This document shows positions 46,301-54,461 of a stretch of 64,000 nt of DNA, piece by piece. The notes beneath the pieces are model-generated. The model did no database searches. It was not told where the DNA came from and worked only from the letters and a program-made list of their open reading frames with translations. The position numbers were made by a program, and so were the translations under genes. Position 1 is the stretch's first letter. Each line of letters opens with the position of its first letter. Origin of the DNA: JAWKTM01 sp041399085 (lineage in GTDB: Bacteria > Planctomycetota > Planctomycetia > Pirellulales > Pirellulaceae); NCBI GenBank assembly GCA_041399085.1, contig JAWKTM010000037.1, positions 4,915 to 68,914 on the forward strand. The letters run 5' to 3'.

Positions 46301-47065
46301 CTGAAGCACAAGCAGCGTGAGGAAGTGCGCGAGTTGTTGGTCGAGCATAGCCGCAAGCACTTGGACAAGGCCAACGAGAAATCGGCGACGGTGAAGCGGA
46401 AGATCGACAGCCTGTTCCGTTCGGCGGCTGGCGACGAGACGCTGGCTGAAGTGACCGGCAGCGATAGCGAGTTGGAGTCGCTGGTCGATTGGATTCACGA
46501 CACGCTGAAACTGGAATTGAGCAAGCGCGAGGCGGCTCGTTTCGATCGCGAGACTTGCGAGCGTCGGCTGACCGGCGCGGTCGAGGATCAATACCGTCCC
46601 GAGATCCGCCGCATGGAACGCATGCTGCTGTTGCAGATCGTGGACACGGCTTGGAAGGATCACTTGCTGGCGATGGACCATCTGCGCAGCTCGATCGGAT
46701 TGGCCGGCTACGCTCAGATGGACCCTAAGGTCGAATACAAGCGCGAAGGCATGCGGTTGTTCGAGCAAATGTGGACTTCGATCGCGGAACGCGTCACCGA
46801 TTTGATCTTTCGGATGGAGAGTTTGAACGAAGACTTTGTCGGTTCGACTTGGGTCGAGACATCTGCTCGGCACGAACAAGCGCCCGCCGCCAGCGACATC
46901 GCCCAACAACAGAGGGCCGCGATTGACGCGAGCCAAGGCAACGCGGATGCCGTCATCGAAACGATTCGCCATCGTGGCGAGCGAGTCGGCCGCAACGAAC
47001 CTTGTCCTTGCGGCAGCGGCAAGAAGTACAAGTCGTGTTGTATGCGACGCGATCAGGTGGCTTAG
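43367..47065 (+). CDS. secA: preprotein translocase ATPase SecA, extra-long form
   Basis: SecA drives Sec-dependent export at the membrane. It is 1232 residues against about 900 in E. coli. NBD1 has Walker A (TGEGKT near 120) and DEVDNILVDEARTPL; the cross-linking domain and NBD2 (GTVSIEKSE, NMAGRGTDI, RGRCGRQGDPG) are intact. Two additions are visible. Residues about 457-505 insert a small beta module (VLVMKNGDEYWGTIQKEEDD). Residues about 760-1075 hold four or five related helical units, each starting near a W (FARWAGSKL, WNWEALAKM, VGAWAHSKF, LVAWARERF, LVDWIHDTL). The end has a SEC-C zinc motif (NEPCPCGSGKKYKSCC). Confidence 0.95.
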   Translation: MEILERIWEALGLFFGGILHGFERVVTGMFGSSNARYVKKLQAKVDAINALEPKMQALSDEELRDQTRKFRERLAAGETLDDILVEAFATCREGGRRWLNMRHYDVQMIGGMVLHSGSIAEMVTGEGKTLVATLPAYLNALAGKGCHVVTVNDYLARRDMEWMAPLYMGLGLTVGAIQSDMKVLERQKAYDCDITYGTNNEFGFDYLRDNMRPASRGDDRYPKEYQQSQGRLTFAIIDEVDNILVDEARTPLIISGPAHDDVKKYAEADRIARQLKREEHFIVNEKDHSVNLTDEGVRAAEKLAGVESFYTAGNMEWPHLIDNSLKAHFLYKRDVNYVVKEGRVVIVDEFTGRLMEGRQWSDGLHQAVEAKEGVKIKEESQTLATITLQNFFKLYDKICGMTGTAMTEANEFWKIYQLDVVAIPTNRHMQRIEHPDVIYRTETEKYLAVADEIERAHKWDVLVMKNGDEYWGTIQKEEDDAVLFQAQGSKEKERIERSKLDSIEKKGRPVLVGTVSIEKSERLSSMLEKRGIPHQVLNAKHHRREAEIVAQAGRLGGVTIATNMAGRGTDIILGGNAETMAWAQLQDKYATRLDVPHEVWSSLVHEIETREQMKEQGAYVKSIGGLHVIGTERHDARRIDLQLRGRCGRQGDPGSSRFFLSLEDDLMRIFAGEWVKNILERLGMKEGERIESKMVTRRIEAAQKKVEERNFEIRKNLLEYDEVMDEQRKRVYGYRQRILDGVNCRLLIVDSVHDQVEHHLNTFLDRDYGVESFARWAGSKLSAQLTPKDFRGMDFEQADRYAKDEAERMAETQVIEAIDENLPGEEEESEWNWEALAKMANVRWGLSLRDRDLKKIGRDEVAEHLIAEASKAIHAIDLSEGAVFLEEDFGIRSVGAWAHSKFGFALELDELRGREAGELKKLVRQRAEAEYDNKEAEYPVMAGMYRYTQASQGSTHLDRDGLVAWARERFETELSVEDLKHKQREEVRELLVEHSRKHLDKANEKSATVKRKIDSLFRSAAGDETLAEVTGSDSELESLVDWIHDTLKLELSKREAARFDRETCERRLTGAVEDQYRPEIRRMERMLLLQIVDTAWKDHLLAMDHLRSSIGLAGYAQMDPKVEYKREGMRLFEQMWTSIAERVTDLIFRMESLNEDFVGSTWVETSARHEQAPAASDIAQQQRAAIDASQGNADAVIETIRHRGERVGRNEPCPCGSGKKYKSCCMRRDQVA

Positions 47066-47129
47066 AAATCGTACGGACAAAGTACGGGCGTTTGTCCGTC
47101 GTTCGCCAGCCGACCAAGGATGGTTTGCC

Positions 47130-48499
47130 ATGCGATATCTTTTGAACGTGGTTTATTGCCTGTTGGCGGTGGCTGTTTCGCCGTGGCTGTTGTATGCCGC
47201 GATTCGCAAAGGCAAATATCGCGAGGGTTGGGCGGCGAAGCTGTGGGGCTCGACGCCGGTCTGCCGCAGCGGGAGAACTCGCGTCTGGTTGCACGCGGTC
47301 AGTGTGAGCGAAGTGAACGTGCTGCGTCCGGTGTTAAAGCGGATCGCCGCCCGACATCCCGATTGGGAATGTCCGTCTCAACCACGACGAAAGCCGGCTA
47401 CGAGCTGCTCGGCGGCTATTCCCTCAGCAAACCGTCTTCTACTGTCCCGCTCGATTTTAGTTGGGCCGTGGCGCGACCATGCGCGCACGCCGCCGGACCT
47501 GGTCCTGGTCGAGCTGGAACTGTGGCGAAACTGATCGCGGCCGCAAAGGCGTCACGAGGCCAGTGTCGCGATCATCAGCAGCCAGTTGAGCGACAAGAGC
47601 GCTGAGGCTATGCACGGTTTCGGTGGTTCATTCGGCGTGCTGAAACGTGGATTTGATTCTGGCACGGGGAACGAAGAATACGCCACACGATTTCGCGAAC
47701 TGTTATCCGACCCGGTTGGCGGCACGCGGTGCAAGTCTCCGGCTCACTAAAATTCGACGGCGCCGCCACGGACCGCGCGAATCCACAGCGATTGGCCAAG
47801 CTTGTCGGCATCAAGCCGAGAGACCTCGTTTTCTTGGCCGGCAGCACGCAAGCGCCGGAGGAAGCGTTTGCCGTGGAATGCTTTCGGAGGCTTTCGTCCG
47901 AGCATCCCGAGTTGCGGCTAATCCTTGTGCCGCGGCATCCCGAGCGGTTCGATGAGGTCGCTCGCATGGTGGAGAAGGCCAGCGGCTGTGTGTGGCAACG
48001 TCGCAGCCAGTTCCACGACGCCGGAGCGATGTCCAGAAGCTGCGTCTTGCTGGTCGATACGATTGGCGAACTGGGGGCTTGGTGGGGAGCGGCTCACATC
48101 GGCTTCGTCGGCGGCAGCCTCGGCTCGCGCGGCAGTCAGAACATGAGCCGGCGGCCTATGGCGTGGCGGTCTCGTTCGGGCCGGGCACGCGCTTTCGCGA
48201 CGTCGTTTCGATGATGTTGGATCAGGGAAGCGGCGGTTGTCGTGCGCGATCAAACGGAGCTGGAGCGATTCGTCGCTCGTTGCTTGACGGACTCGGTTCT
48301 GCGCCAGTCGCTGGGCGAACGAGCCGCGAGCTTGTCAGCAGCAGGCGCTTCGACCGCACGGTTGCCGCTCTTTTCGGAACTGTTGCCTGGCCACATTGCG
48401 ATCGCGAGTTGCATGAAACGCGGGGACGAAGCGAGTAGTGGTGAGGCCTTCGTTCGGTTTCGCGATACCGGACGGCTTGCGGCAATGCCGCTCGAATAG
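47130..48499 (+). pseudogene. waaA: Kdo transferase (WaaA/KdtA-like), broken by several frame changes
   Basis: WaaA adds Kdo to lipid A. The N-terminus is intact: a membrane anchor (LLNVVYCLLAVAVSPWLLYA), then GKYREGWAAKLWG and VWLHAVSVSEVNVLRPVLKR. After PDWEC the homologous sequence switches frame (STTTKAGYELL, PLDFSWAVAR), returns (PDLVLVELELW), and switches again for LIAAAKAS. The glycosyltransferase half reads GIKPRDLVFLAGSTQAPEEA, LRLILVPRHPERF and LGAWWGAAHIGFVGGSLG, then changes frame twice more (AAYGVAVSFGPGTRFRDVV, QTELERFVARCL). The end merges with a tandem repeat. Because conserved residues survive, the indels are recent or technical. Confidence 0.8.
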
Positions 48500-48578
48500 C
48501 GAGGCACCGGACGGCTTGCGCCCGTGCCGCCAGAATAGTGAGGCACTGGACGGTTTGTGCCCGCTTGCCGGTAATAGG
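48464..48578 (+). repeat. tandem repeat, three units of about 38 bp
   Basis: The units start at 48464, 48501 and 48540 and share ACCGGACGGCTTGCG and a CGAATAG/AGAATAG end. A related array with a 33-bp period is at 56801-56899. It lies between the two broken glycan genes. Confidence 0.7.
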
Positions 48579-48761
48579 GCAAGGCGAAGCGGAATTTCCC
48601 ATCTTCTCTTGACGTTGCCTAACGATCCGCGGATACTCCGCCGCCCGCGTCAGGATGGCGGGCGACTTGTCGACAACACGGGTTCTCCGAGTGCGCGCAT
48701 TTCTCGCGCTAAGTGAACGGCTTTCAAGCATTTGGCACGATGCCGAATCGGGCTAAATCTG

Positions 48762-50247
48762 ATGCACGAAATAACTGAATGGCAGCTTATCGGCTGGACG
48801 TTCGTCGCCGCGGGATTGGCTTACGTTTTGACGTGGGCGGCACGGCGGCACGGGCGCTCGTCATTGGCTTTGTCGACCGGCCCGATGCCACGCGAAAACT
48901 GCATGGCCGCGAAGTTCCCGTTGTTGAATATAGCGGCGGTGTTGAGCGGCATCTTGTTGGCGGCCTGCTTGTTCCAACCGGCCGCAACTGGGCGAACCGC
49001 GGCAAGCCATTTCGGAATTGGTGCCGATCCTGATTTCGGCGGTTGCCTTCTGCGTTCTGGGATTGATCGACGATCGCGTGGGGATGCAGCGCACCAAGTT
49101 CTCGGGCAAATACTGTGCAGCTTGCCATTCGCTTTACTAGGCGCTCAAGTGGAGAGCATCGAGCTGTTGGGGAACCATCTTTCGTTTAGGCTGGGTTGGG
49201 TGTTCACTCTGTTTTGGTTGGTCGCCTGTTCAGGAACGTCGTGAATCTGATCGACGGAATGGACGGTCTAGCCTCGTCGATCGGCATGATCGCGGCGTTG
49301 TCGTTGTCCGCGGCCACGTTCTTGACCGGCCGATTGGAAGTGGCTTTGCTCGGCCTGGTGTTAGCCGGCAGCCTGGCTGGTTTCCTGGCTCACAATTGGC
49401 CGCCGGCGAAGATATTCCTGGGCGACATGAGCAGCTTGACGATCGGCTTTCTGCTGGGAGCGATCGCGATTCAAAGAACTTAATGAAGCAAACGGCTGGC
49501 TTCACGCTGGCCGTGCCGTTGGTGATTATCAGCGTCCCGGTGTTCGACACGTTGATGGCGATCCTGCGGCGTAAGCTAAGCGGACGCGGCATTGGCGAAG
49601 CGGACCGTTGTCACATCCATCATCGGTTGCAAGATCGCGGTTTGAACCGGCGTCAAGCGTTGATTGTCATTGTCTCCTTGTCCTCGGCGATGGCGGCCAG
49701 TGCCGTGGCGGCCGTGTACTTCGATCACGACTGGATTGCCATTTGTAGCTGCGTCGCGATCTGCTGCGGATTGATTGCGGGGCGAGTGTTCGGGCATTAC
49801 GAGACGCGGTTGTTCTTTGGGCATCTGCATGAGATGACGGGACTGGTACTCGACACATCGCGGCAGCTTCCCACGCGACTGTTGGCCGCGCGGGTGAAGT
49901 ACGTGGATCGGCAAGAGCACGGCAATCTGTGGGACGACGCTTGCGAGCGGGTGGCCAAGATGGGCGCGACCCAGCTCCGATTTGTGTGTCGCGATGCGGC
50001 CACCGATCAAGTCATGACGCGTAAAACCTGGAACGCCGGGCGCGAGGAATCATCGTCCGATGTCATTGGCCAGCACTTTCGGCTGTGTTCGCTTCGCGAT
50101 GACCAGTCGCAAGTTTCGATGGAGGTCGACGGCGCGGGTTCGCAAATGTCGAATCAGCGACTCGACAGTTGTATCGCCTGCTGTTGTACTTCTGCCACCA
50201 TTGGCATTTCGATCGTTCGGCAACCGCCGAGTCCGCACCATAAGTGA
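48762..50247 (+). pseudogene. polyprenyl-phosphate GlcNAc-1-P transferase (WecA/MraY-like), frame-broken
   Basis: This family starts surface-glycan synthesis on undecaprenyl phosphate. The pieces are in family order but in three frames: LIGWTFVAAGLAYVLTWAAR, FVDRPDATRKLHGREVPV, VPILISAVAFCVLGLIDD, HQVLGQILCSLPFALLGA, RNVVNLIDGMDGLASSIGM, HNWPPAKIFLGDMSSLTIGF, VPVFDTLMAILRRKLSGRGI and CHIHHRLQDRGLNRRQAL. The Asp pair, NLIDGMDG and the HIHHRL loop are all preserved. The C-terminal 150 residues are a long intact tail of unknown role. At least five frame changes are needed. It follows the broken waaA-like gene. Confidence 0.8.
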
Positions 50248-50352
50248 CCACGCGAGCCGAGTTGCCGCGACTTTGGACCGATCCGCCAGCGCCTGGGCTG
50301 CCGAACGCCGTCGCCAAGCGGCTTAAGCCCTGCGGCTTTCAAACGCGCCGCT

Positions 50353-51387
50353 TTAGTTCAGGCGAAAACGAACTGGCAGATTCCAGTCGGCCGCGATGGC
50401 TTGGCCGTTTTGAAACGCGGGGCGGCCGGCCCAATGTCGGACGGCTTCGATCGCCGCGTAGTCGAGAATCGCGTAGCCGCTGGTATCGGCCACTTCGACA
50501 CGGACCACGCGTCCCAGCCGATCGATGCTTAGATGCAGCAGCACCGTGCCTTCGAATCCGCGTTGCCGAGCCTCGGCCGGATAGGCGGGCGGAACATTGC
50601 CGCGAAAATCGGGCGGCGTGAGCGAACCGGTTCCGCGGCTCGTCGTGGGCGAGACCGTTCGTCCCGGCGTGGGCGGCGGCGTGCGGGTATAACGAACGAA
50701 AGCCTCGGTCGCTCGCTGGTCGGGACGCGGAGGCCGAGCCACGACGACGACGGCTTCGGTCAGCACCGGGCGCGGCTTTAACGAGCGTTCGACCGGTCGG
50801 GCCGATTGAGCCAACACCGTGGCGAAACGCGGCAAGTCGATCAGCTCGGCTCGTTCGACTTTCGGAACGGCGAATCGCGGGACCTCCGCCTGTTCGCCGA
50901 ACTCCGACCCGTTCGCTTCGCCCTGCCAAGCCGCAAGCTGCCGATCGCCGTCGGTCGAGACCTCGGCCGCGCTGGCCACTTGGCGCGCGATCGTTGTCGC
51001 CCGCGGCTTCAACTCGCTGGACGAGTAGGCCAGCCACGTCCGCATGTCTTGATCGACACGCGATTCGGTCTCGGTCGCTTCCGGCCGAGGCGCGTCGGCG
51101 TCCGTCGCATCGAACCAAGTCGGCTGCCGCAACTCGGCCTGCTCGGCCTCGACAAACACCGGCGGCTCGAACCGCATGGCTTCCAGCCCGTCGACCGTTG
51201 GCGTCGCGGCTTCGAGAACCAACACGATGCGCGTCGCGCGGCTTCCGCTGCTGCGAGCCGAATCGACTTCGAATGCCGCTCGCTGCCAAGCGGCGAGCGC
51301 GCCGAGCACTCCGACGTGAACCATGGCCGACACCAACAGCGCGGGCGGCATCACGGGCGAAGCGGCGGCGGACGGGCGAGTGGACAT
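50353..51387 (-). CDS. tonB: TonB-family energy transducer
   Basis: This 344-residue protein has an N-terminal membrane helix (PALLVSAMVHVGVLGALAAW), a long Pro/Glu/Ala-rich periplasmic linker, and a C-terminal TonB domain (about 265-344; PPAYPAEARQRGFEGTVLLH, RVVRVEVADTSGYAILDYAA). TonB couples the proton motive force to outer-membrane receptors. No exbB, exbD or receptor gene is nearby. ATG at 51387 is used; a GTG four codons upstream is equally possible. The longer frame overlapping it (to 51643) is a shadow. Confidence 0.85.
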   Translation of the reverse strand: MSTRPSAAASPVMPPALLVSAMVHVGVLGALAAWQRAAFEVDSARSSGSRATRIVLVLEAATPTVDGLEAMRFEPPVFVEAEQAELRQPTWFDATDADAPRPEATETESRVDQDMRTWLAYSSSELKPRATTIARQVASAAEVSTDGDRQLAAWQGEANGSEFGEQAEVPRFAVPKVERAELIDLPRFATVLAQSARPVERSLKPRPVLTEAVVVVARPPRPDQRATEAFVRYTRTPPPTPGRTVSPTTSRGTGSLTPPDFRGNVPPAYPAEARQRGFEGTVLLHLSIDRLGRVVRVEVADTSGYAILDYAAIEAVRHWAGRPAFQNGQAIAADWNLPVRFRLN

Positions 51388-51778
51388 CGGTTCTGACACA
51401 GGCGGAAACGCGATCGGCGACGAATGGCCGAAGTCCCATTATGCTCGCGTGGCTTCGTGCCGCTAGGAACTCACCCTGTTTTTGTTGGAAAATCGCGTTG
51501 ACGCTAACCCCTAGGCTGGATATCATCCCGCCGCAACTCGTCGAATCGAACCGGACTTTTTCCGAAAAAGTGGGGTGGACTCTGCGGATTAGTTGAGTCC
51601 TGCCGCAAGTAGCAGCCGAAACATTTAGATAGGTTGTTCGCATCCCCCGGCCTGCGCGGCCGAGGGTTCAAATCCAAGTCACTTAGTCCTCAGGGAAGAG
51701 GGCACCGGGCGGATACCGTTGGCGGCACGGAGAGCCGTAATCCTCCCCTTTTCCGCACACACGTAAGGACGCGTAAAC
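51388..51778. other. intergenic region between divergent tonB and lipoprotein genes
   Basis: No ORF is credible. A perfect hairpin ACTTTTTC/GAAAAAGT lies near 51556. A second GC hairpin (CCCCGGCC with GGCCGAGG) near 51645-51670 is followed by GGTTCAAATCC, which imitates a tRNA T-arm but does not complete a cloverleaf. AAGGA at 51764 is the ribosome site of the next gene. Confidence 0.5.
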
Positions 51779-52810
51779 ATGCGGTTCTCACTTTCACGTT
51801 GGACTTTCGCTTCGGCTGCTTGTATCGGACTGGTCGTGTTCACCTCGTCCGGCTGTAAGACGATGAGCTTGCCGGGAACCAGTTGGCTGAGCTGGGGCAA
51901 GAAGAGCCCGAGCACCACCAGCACTTTGGCCAGCAGCGACAGCACGAAGCTGCCTTCGCCCTCGAAATCATTCCAGCCCCAATCGACGCAAACGGCCAGC
52001 AATACTGGCGGCCCAAGCGTGACTTATCCCAGCTCGAGCAGCTCGCCCAGCTCCAGCTTTGCCCAAACCGGCGGTTATAACACCGGCGGCTACAACACGG
52101 GCGGATATCCGACGACCGGCGGCCAACCGGCAGCCGGCGGCTATCCGACGGCGGGCGGTTACCCGGCCGCGGGCGGCTATCCAACAACCGGCGGCTTCGG
52201 CCCGACCGGCGGTTCGTATGCTCAATCGCAAACACCGAATTACAACACGCCAGCCAGCGGATACAACACGACCGGCGGCTACGATTCCAGCGTGGCTCCG
52301 GCCGGCGCCACGGGCTACGGCGGATACGGCGGCGTGAGCACCGCGGACGCTCGCAACAATACCTATGGCGGCACGACCGGCGGGTCCGGCTATCCGGCCG
52401 CCGGTACGGGCTATCCCACGGGCGGGGCCGGTGCTCCCACGTCCGGCACGAACTGGAACAATTACAACACATCGCCAGCGAATCCGGGTTCGGCTTATGG
52501 CGGACCGGGCTCCTACGATCAAGGTTCGACGGCTCCGGCAGCGGGCGGTAACAGCTCGTCCTACGCCGGCGGCTCATCAGCCGGAGCCAGCGGTTACGGC
52601 ACGACAGCGCCGACAGCTACGGCCGGCACCGGCGGTGGCTACAGCCCCGGCAGCACCGGTCGCACGACGCCGTACTCGAATTTGAATAGCGTCCAACCGG
52701 CGAATTACGACAACCCGGTTCCGCAGGGAACCGCTTATCCCACGCCATCGTCCGGCGGCTACAACGCCCCGGCCGATCCGAATGGCACGCCGGGCTCGAT
52801 CTATCGTTAA
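51779..52810 (+). CDS. Gly/Tyr-rich repeat lipoprotein
   Basis: This 343-residue protein has a lipobox (VVFTSSGC, cysteine near 26). After a Ser/Thr-rich stretch (30-95) it consists of degenerate GGY repeats (TGGYNTGGYNTGGYPTTGG and variants PAAGGY, PTAGGY) to about residue 165, then Gly/Ser/Thr/Pro-rich sequence to the end (TPGSIYR). Such composition is expected to be disordered and surface-exposed, perhaps adhesive or structural; that is inference. AAGGA lies nine bases before the ATG. It ends at a good terminator. Confidence 0.75.
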   Translation: MRFSLSRWTFASAACIGLVVFTSSGCKTMSLPGTSWLSWGKKSPSTTSTLASSDSTKLPSPSKSFQPQSTQTASNTGGPSVTYPSSSSSPSSSFAQTGGYNTGGYNTGGYPTTGGQPAAGGYPTAGGYPAAGGYPTTGGFGPTGGSYAQSQTPNYNTPASGYNTTGGYDSSVAPAGATGYGGYGGVSTADARNNTYGGTTGGSGYPAAGTGYPTGGAGAPTSGTNWNNYNTSPANPGSAYGGPGSYDQGSTAPAAGGNSSSYAGGSSAGASGYGTTAPTATAGTGGGYSPGSTGRTTPYSNLNSVQPANYDNPVPQGTAYPTPSSGGYNAPADPNGTPGSIYR

Positions 52811-52846
52811 GCCCACGCGGCCGGCTAAGTAACAGCAAGGCAACCG

Positions 52847-52888
52847 CAGCCGCGCGACCTAATAAGGTAGCGCGGCTGTTTGCGTTCT
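52847..52888 (+). terminator. rho-independent terminator after the Gly/Tyr-rich lipoprotein
   Basis: CAGCCGCGC (52847-52855) pairs with GCGCGGCTG (52870-52878), followed by TTTGCGTTCTT. Confidence 0.6.
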
Positions 52889-53034
52889 TGTTCCGCGCTG
52901 GAGTTGCTCCCGAAGAGCCAAGCGAACCGAATTCGAGCCTGAGTGTCGTTTCAACCAGCTTTGGGCAAACGCACAATTCAGCAGATGTTCGGCCGCGATG
53001 TTGACATACTGCGAGCGGACCGCGCGAGACGGAC

Positions 53035-53415
53035 ATGAAAACAGAAACGCAGACACAAGCGACAATGACGGTAGCCGCTTCCGTCGCGCCCGAGGATCTA
53101 CGATGCGGGGACTTCGTGGCCGTGCTCAGCGAAGTGATCGAACTACCATCTTTCCTGTGGTTCGGCTCGCTTCCCTTTGAGCAAGACGAACCGATGCGGA
53201 CCCGATTCCTGCCGACCGACGCGGGCACGCCGCTGAAGGTGAGGGCTATCTGCCTGCCATTCGTCTTTGTTGAATCACCTAGCAAGGATTGCCAGACGCT
53301 CGATGTCCGGCGAGTCCAACTTGCGCGGCTTTCGCCTTCCTACGCCCAAAATGTCTGGACGCGACAACGCAAACAGTTGAAGAAACGATCCAACCAGTCG
53401 CAACAGTCGAGCTAG
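53035..53415 (+). CDS. hypothetical 126-residue protein
   Basis: A soluble protein without signal or membrane segment. The core (VAPEDLRCGDFVAVLSEVIE, LPFEQDEPMRTRFLP, TPLKVRAICLPFVFVES) looks like a small beta barrel. The tail is basic (RRVQLARLSP, RQRKQLKKR). I do not recognise a named family. Its stop overlaps that of the convergent hydrolase by four bases. Confidence 0.65.
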   Translation: MKTETQTQATMTVAASVAPEDLRCGDFVAVLSEVIELPSFLWFGSLPFEQDEPMRTRFLPTDAGTPLKVRAICLPFVFVESPSKDCQTLDVRRVQLARLSPSYAQNVWTRQRKQLKKRSNQSQQSS

Positions 53416-54347
53416 CTCAGCGACCGCAAAAATTCGGCAGCGTCCCGCAACGCCTCGCGTGCCACCGACCACTCGGCCGTGCGGCGGACGAATCCGTGGA
53501 TCATGCCGTCGTAGCGTTTGTAACGCGCTTCGACTCCAGACGCCGACAGCTTCGCCGCATACGCCGCTCCTTCGTCCAGCAGCGGATCAAATTCGGCGGT
53601 CAGCACGAAGGCCGGCGGCAGTTCGGCCAGCGACTCGGCTCGCAGCGGCGATGCACGCAGGTCGTCGGCCACCCGTGCGAAGTTGTCTCCGCAGTAAAGC
53701 TGCCAAAACCACCGCATCGTTTCGCGGGTCAGATGGTAGCCGTCGGCGTTGGCAATGTACGACGGCCGCTGCAAATCGAAATCGGTGATCGGGTAGATCA
53801 GCAGTTGTCCCGCCAGTCGCGGTCCGCCTCGATCACGAGCGGCCAGCGCGACCGCGGCGGCCAAATTACCTCCGGCGCTGTCGCCGCCAACCGCAATGGT
53901 TCGCTCGTCCAGATTGAGCCTGTCGGCGGAATCAGCCAACCAGGCGGCGGCTGCATACGAGTCGTCGAACGCCGCCGGAAACGGATGTTCGGGGGCCAAT
54001 CGATAATCGACGCTGGCCACGGCCCAGCCGCTGGCGTTGGCGAGCGCACGGCAATAGGCATCGTGCGTGGCGATGCTGCCCAGCACCCAACCGCCGCCAT
54101 GAAAATAGACGAGCAGCGGCAAGCGATCGTGCTGTGACCGCGGGCGATAGATCCGGACGGGAATCGACCCGTGAGGCCCGTCGGCCGCAATGTTCTCCAC
54201 CGACGCGACTTCTTCGCCCGGCCCCAACAGATCGCTGGCGGCTTGCATTTGTCGTCGAGCTTGATCGATCGTCATTTCGTGCATTGGCGTAAACGGCCCG
54301 CCATACACTTCGTCCAACCAGCGTTTCACATGGGGATCGAGCGGCAT
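53412..54347 (-). CDS. alpha/beta hydrolase, hormone-sensitive-lipase family
   Basis: This 311-residue esterase of the HSL family has an oxyanion motif HGGGW (YFHGGGWVLGS), nucleophile elbow GDSAGGN, and DPLLDEG plus the IHGF histidine complete the triad. ATG at 54347 has AGGAG upstream and begins MPLDPHVKRWLDE; 130 codons upstream in the same frame are not protein-like. No signal peptide, so probably cytoplasmic. The natural substrate is unknown. It is divergent from the MFS/spermidine-synthase-like gene. Confidence 0.9.
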   Translation of the reverse strand: MPLDPHVKRWLDEVYGGPFTPMHEMTIDQARRQMQAASDLLGPGEEVASVENIAADGPHGSIPVRIYRPRSQHDRLPLLVYFHGGGWVLGSIATHDAYCRALANASGWAVASVDYRLAPEHPFPAAFDDSYAAAAWLADSADRLNLDERTIAVGGDSAGGNLAAAVALAARDRGGPRLAGQLLIYPITDFDLQRPSYIANADGYHLTRETMRWFWQLYCGDNFARVADDLRASPLRAESLAELPPAFVLTAEFDPLLDEGAAYAAKLSASGVEARYKRYDGMIHGFVRRTAEWSVAREALRDAAEFLRSLS

Positions 54348-54461
54348 AATTCGACTCCTGGGAACAATCGGCGCCGTTTCGTCGACGGTCGCGGAAACAG
54401 GGGCTATGATTCTCGGGTTGTCCAACGATCGCAACAAGCCCCACGCCGCACGTGCCGCCTC

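Noticed and set aside
45959..47131. 390-codon minus-strand frame inside secA
   Set aside because: It lies opposite clear SecA sequence and has no recognisable domain.
48464..48578. CRISPR-like array
   Set aside because: Units are contiguous with no unique spacers, only three copies, no cas genes.
50339..51643. 434-codon minus-strand frame overlapping tonB
   Set aside because: The TonB frame carries the N-terminal helix and the YPAEARQRGFEGTV domain; the other frame is Arg/Ala shadow.
51640..51700. tRNA-like GGTTCAAATCC near 51673
   Set aside because: The flanking bases do not form a 5-bp T stem, and no acceptor, D or anticodon arms can be drawn; the GC hairpin before it is unrelated.
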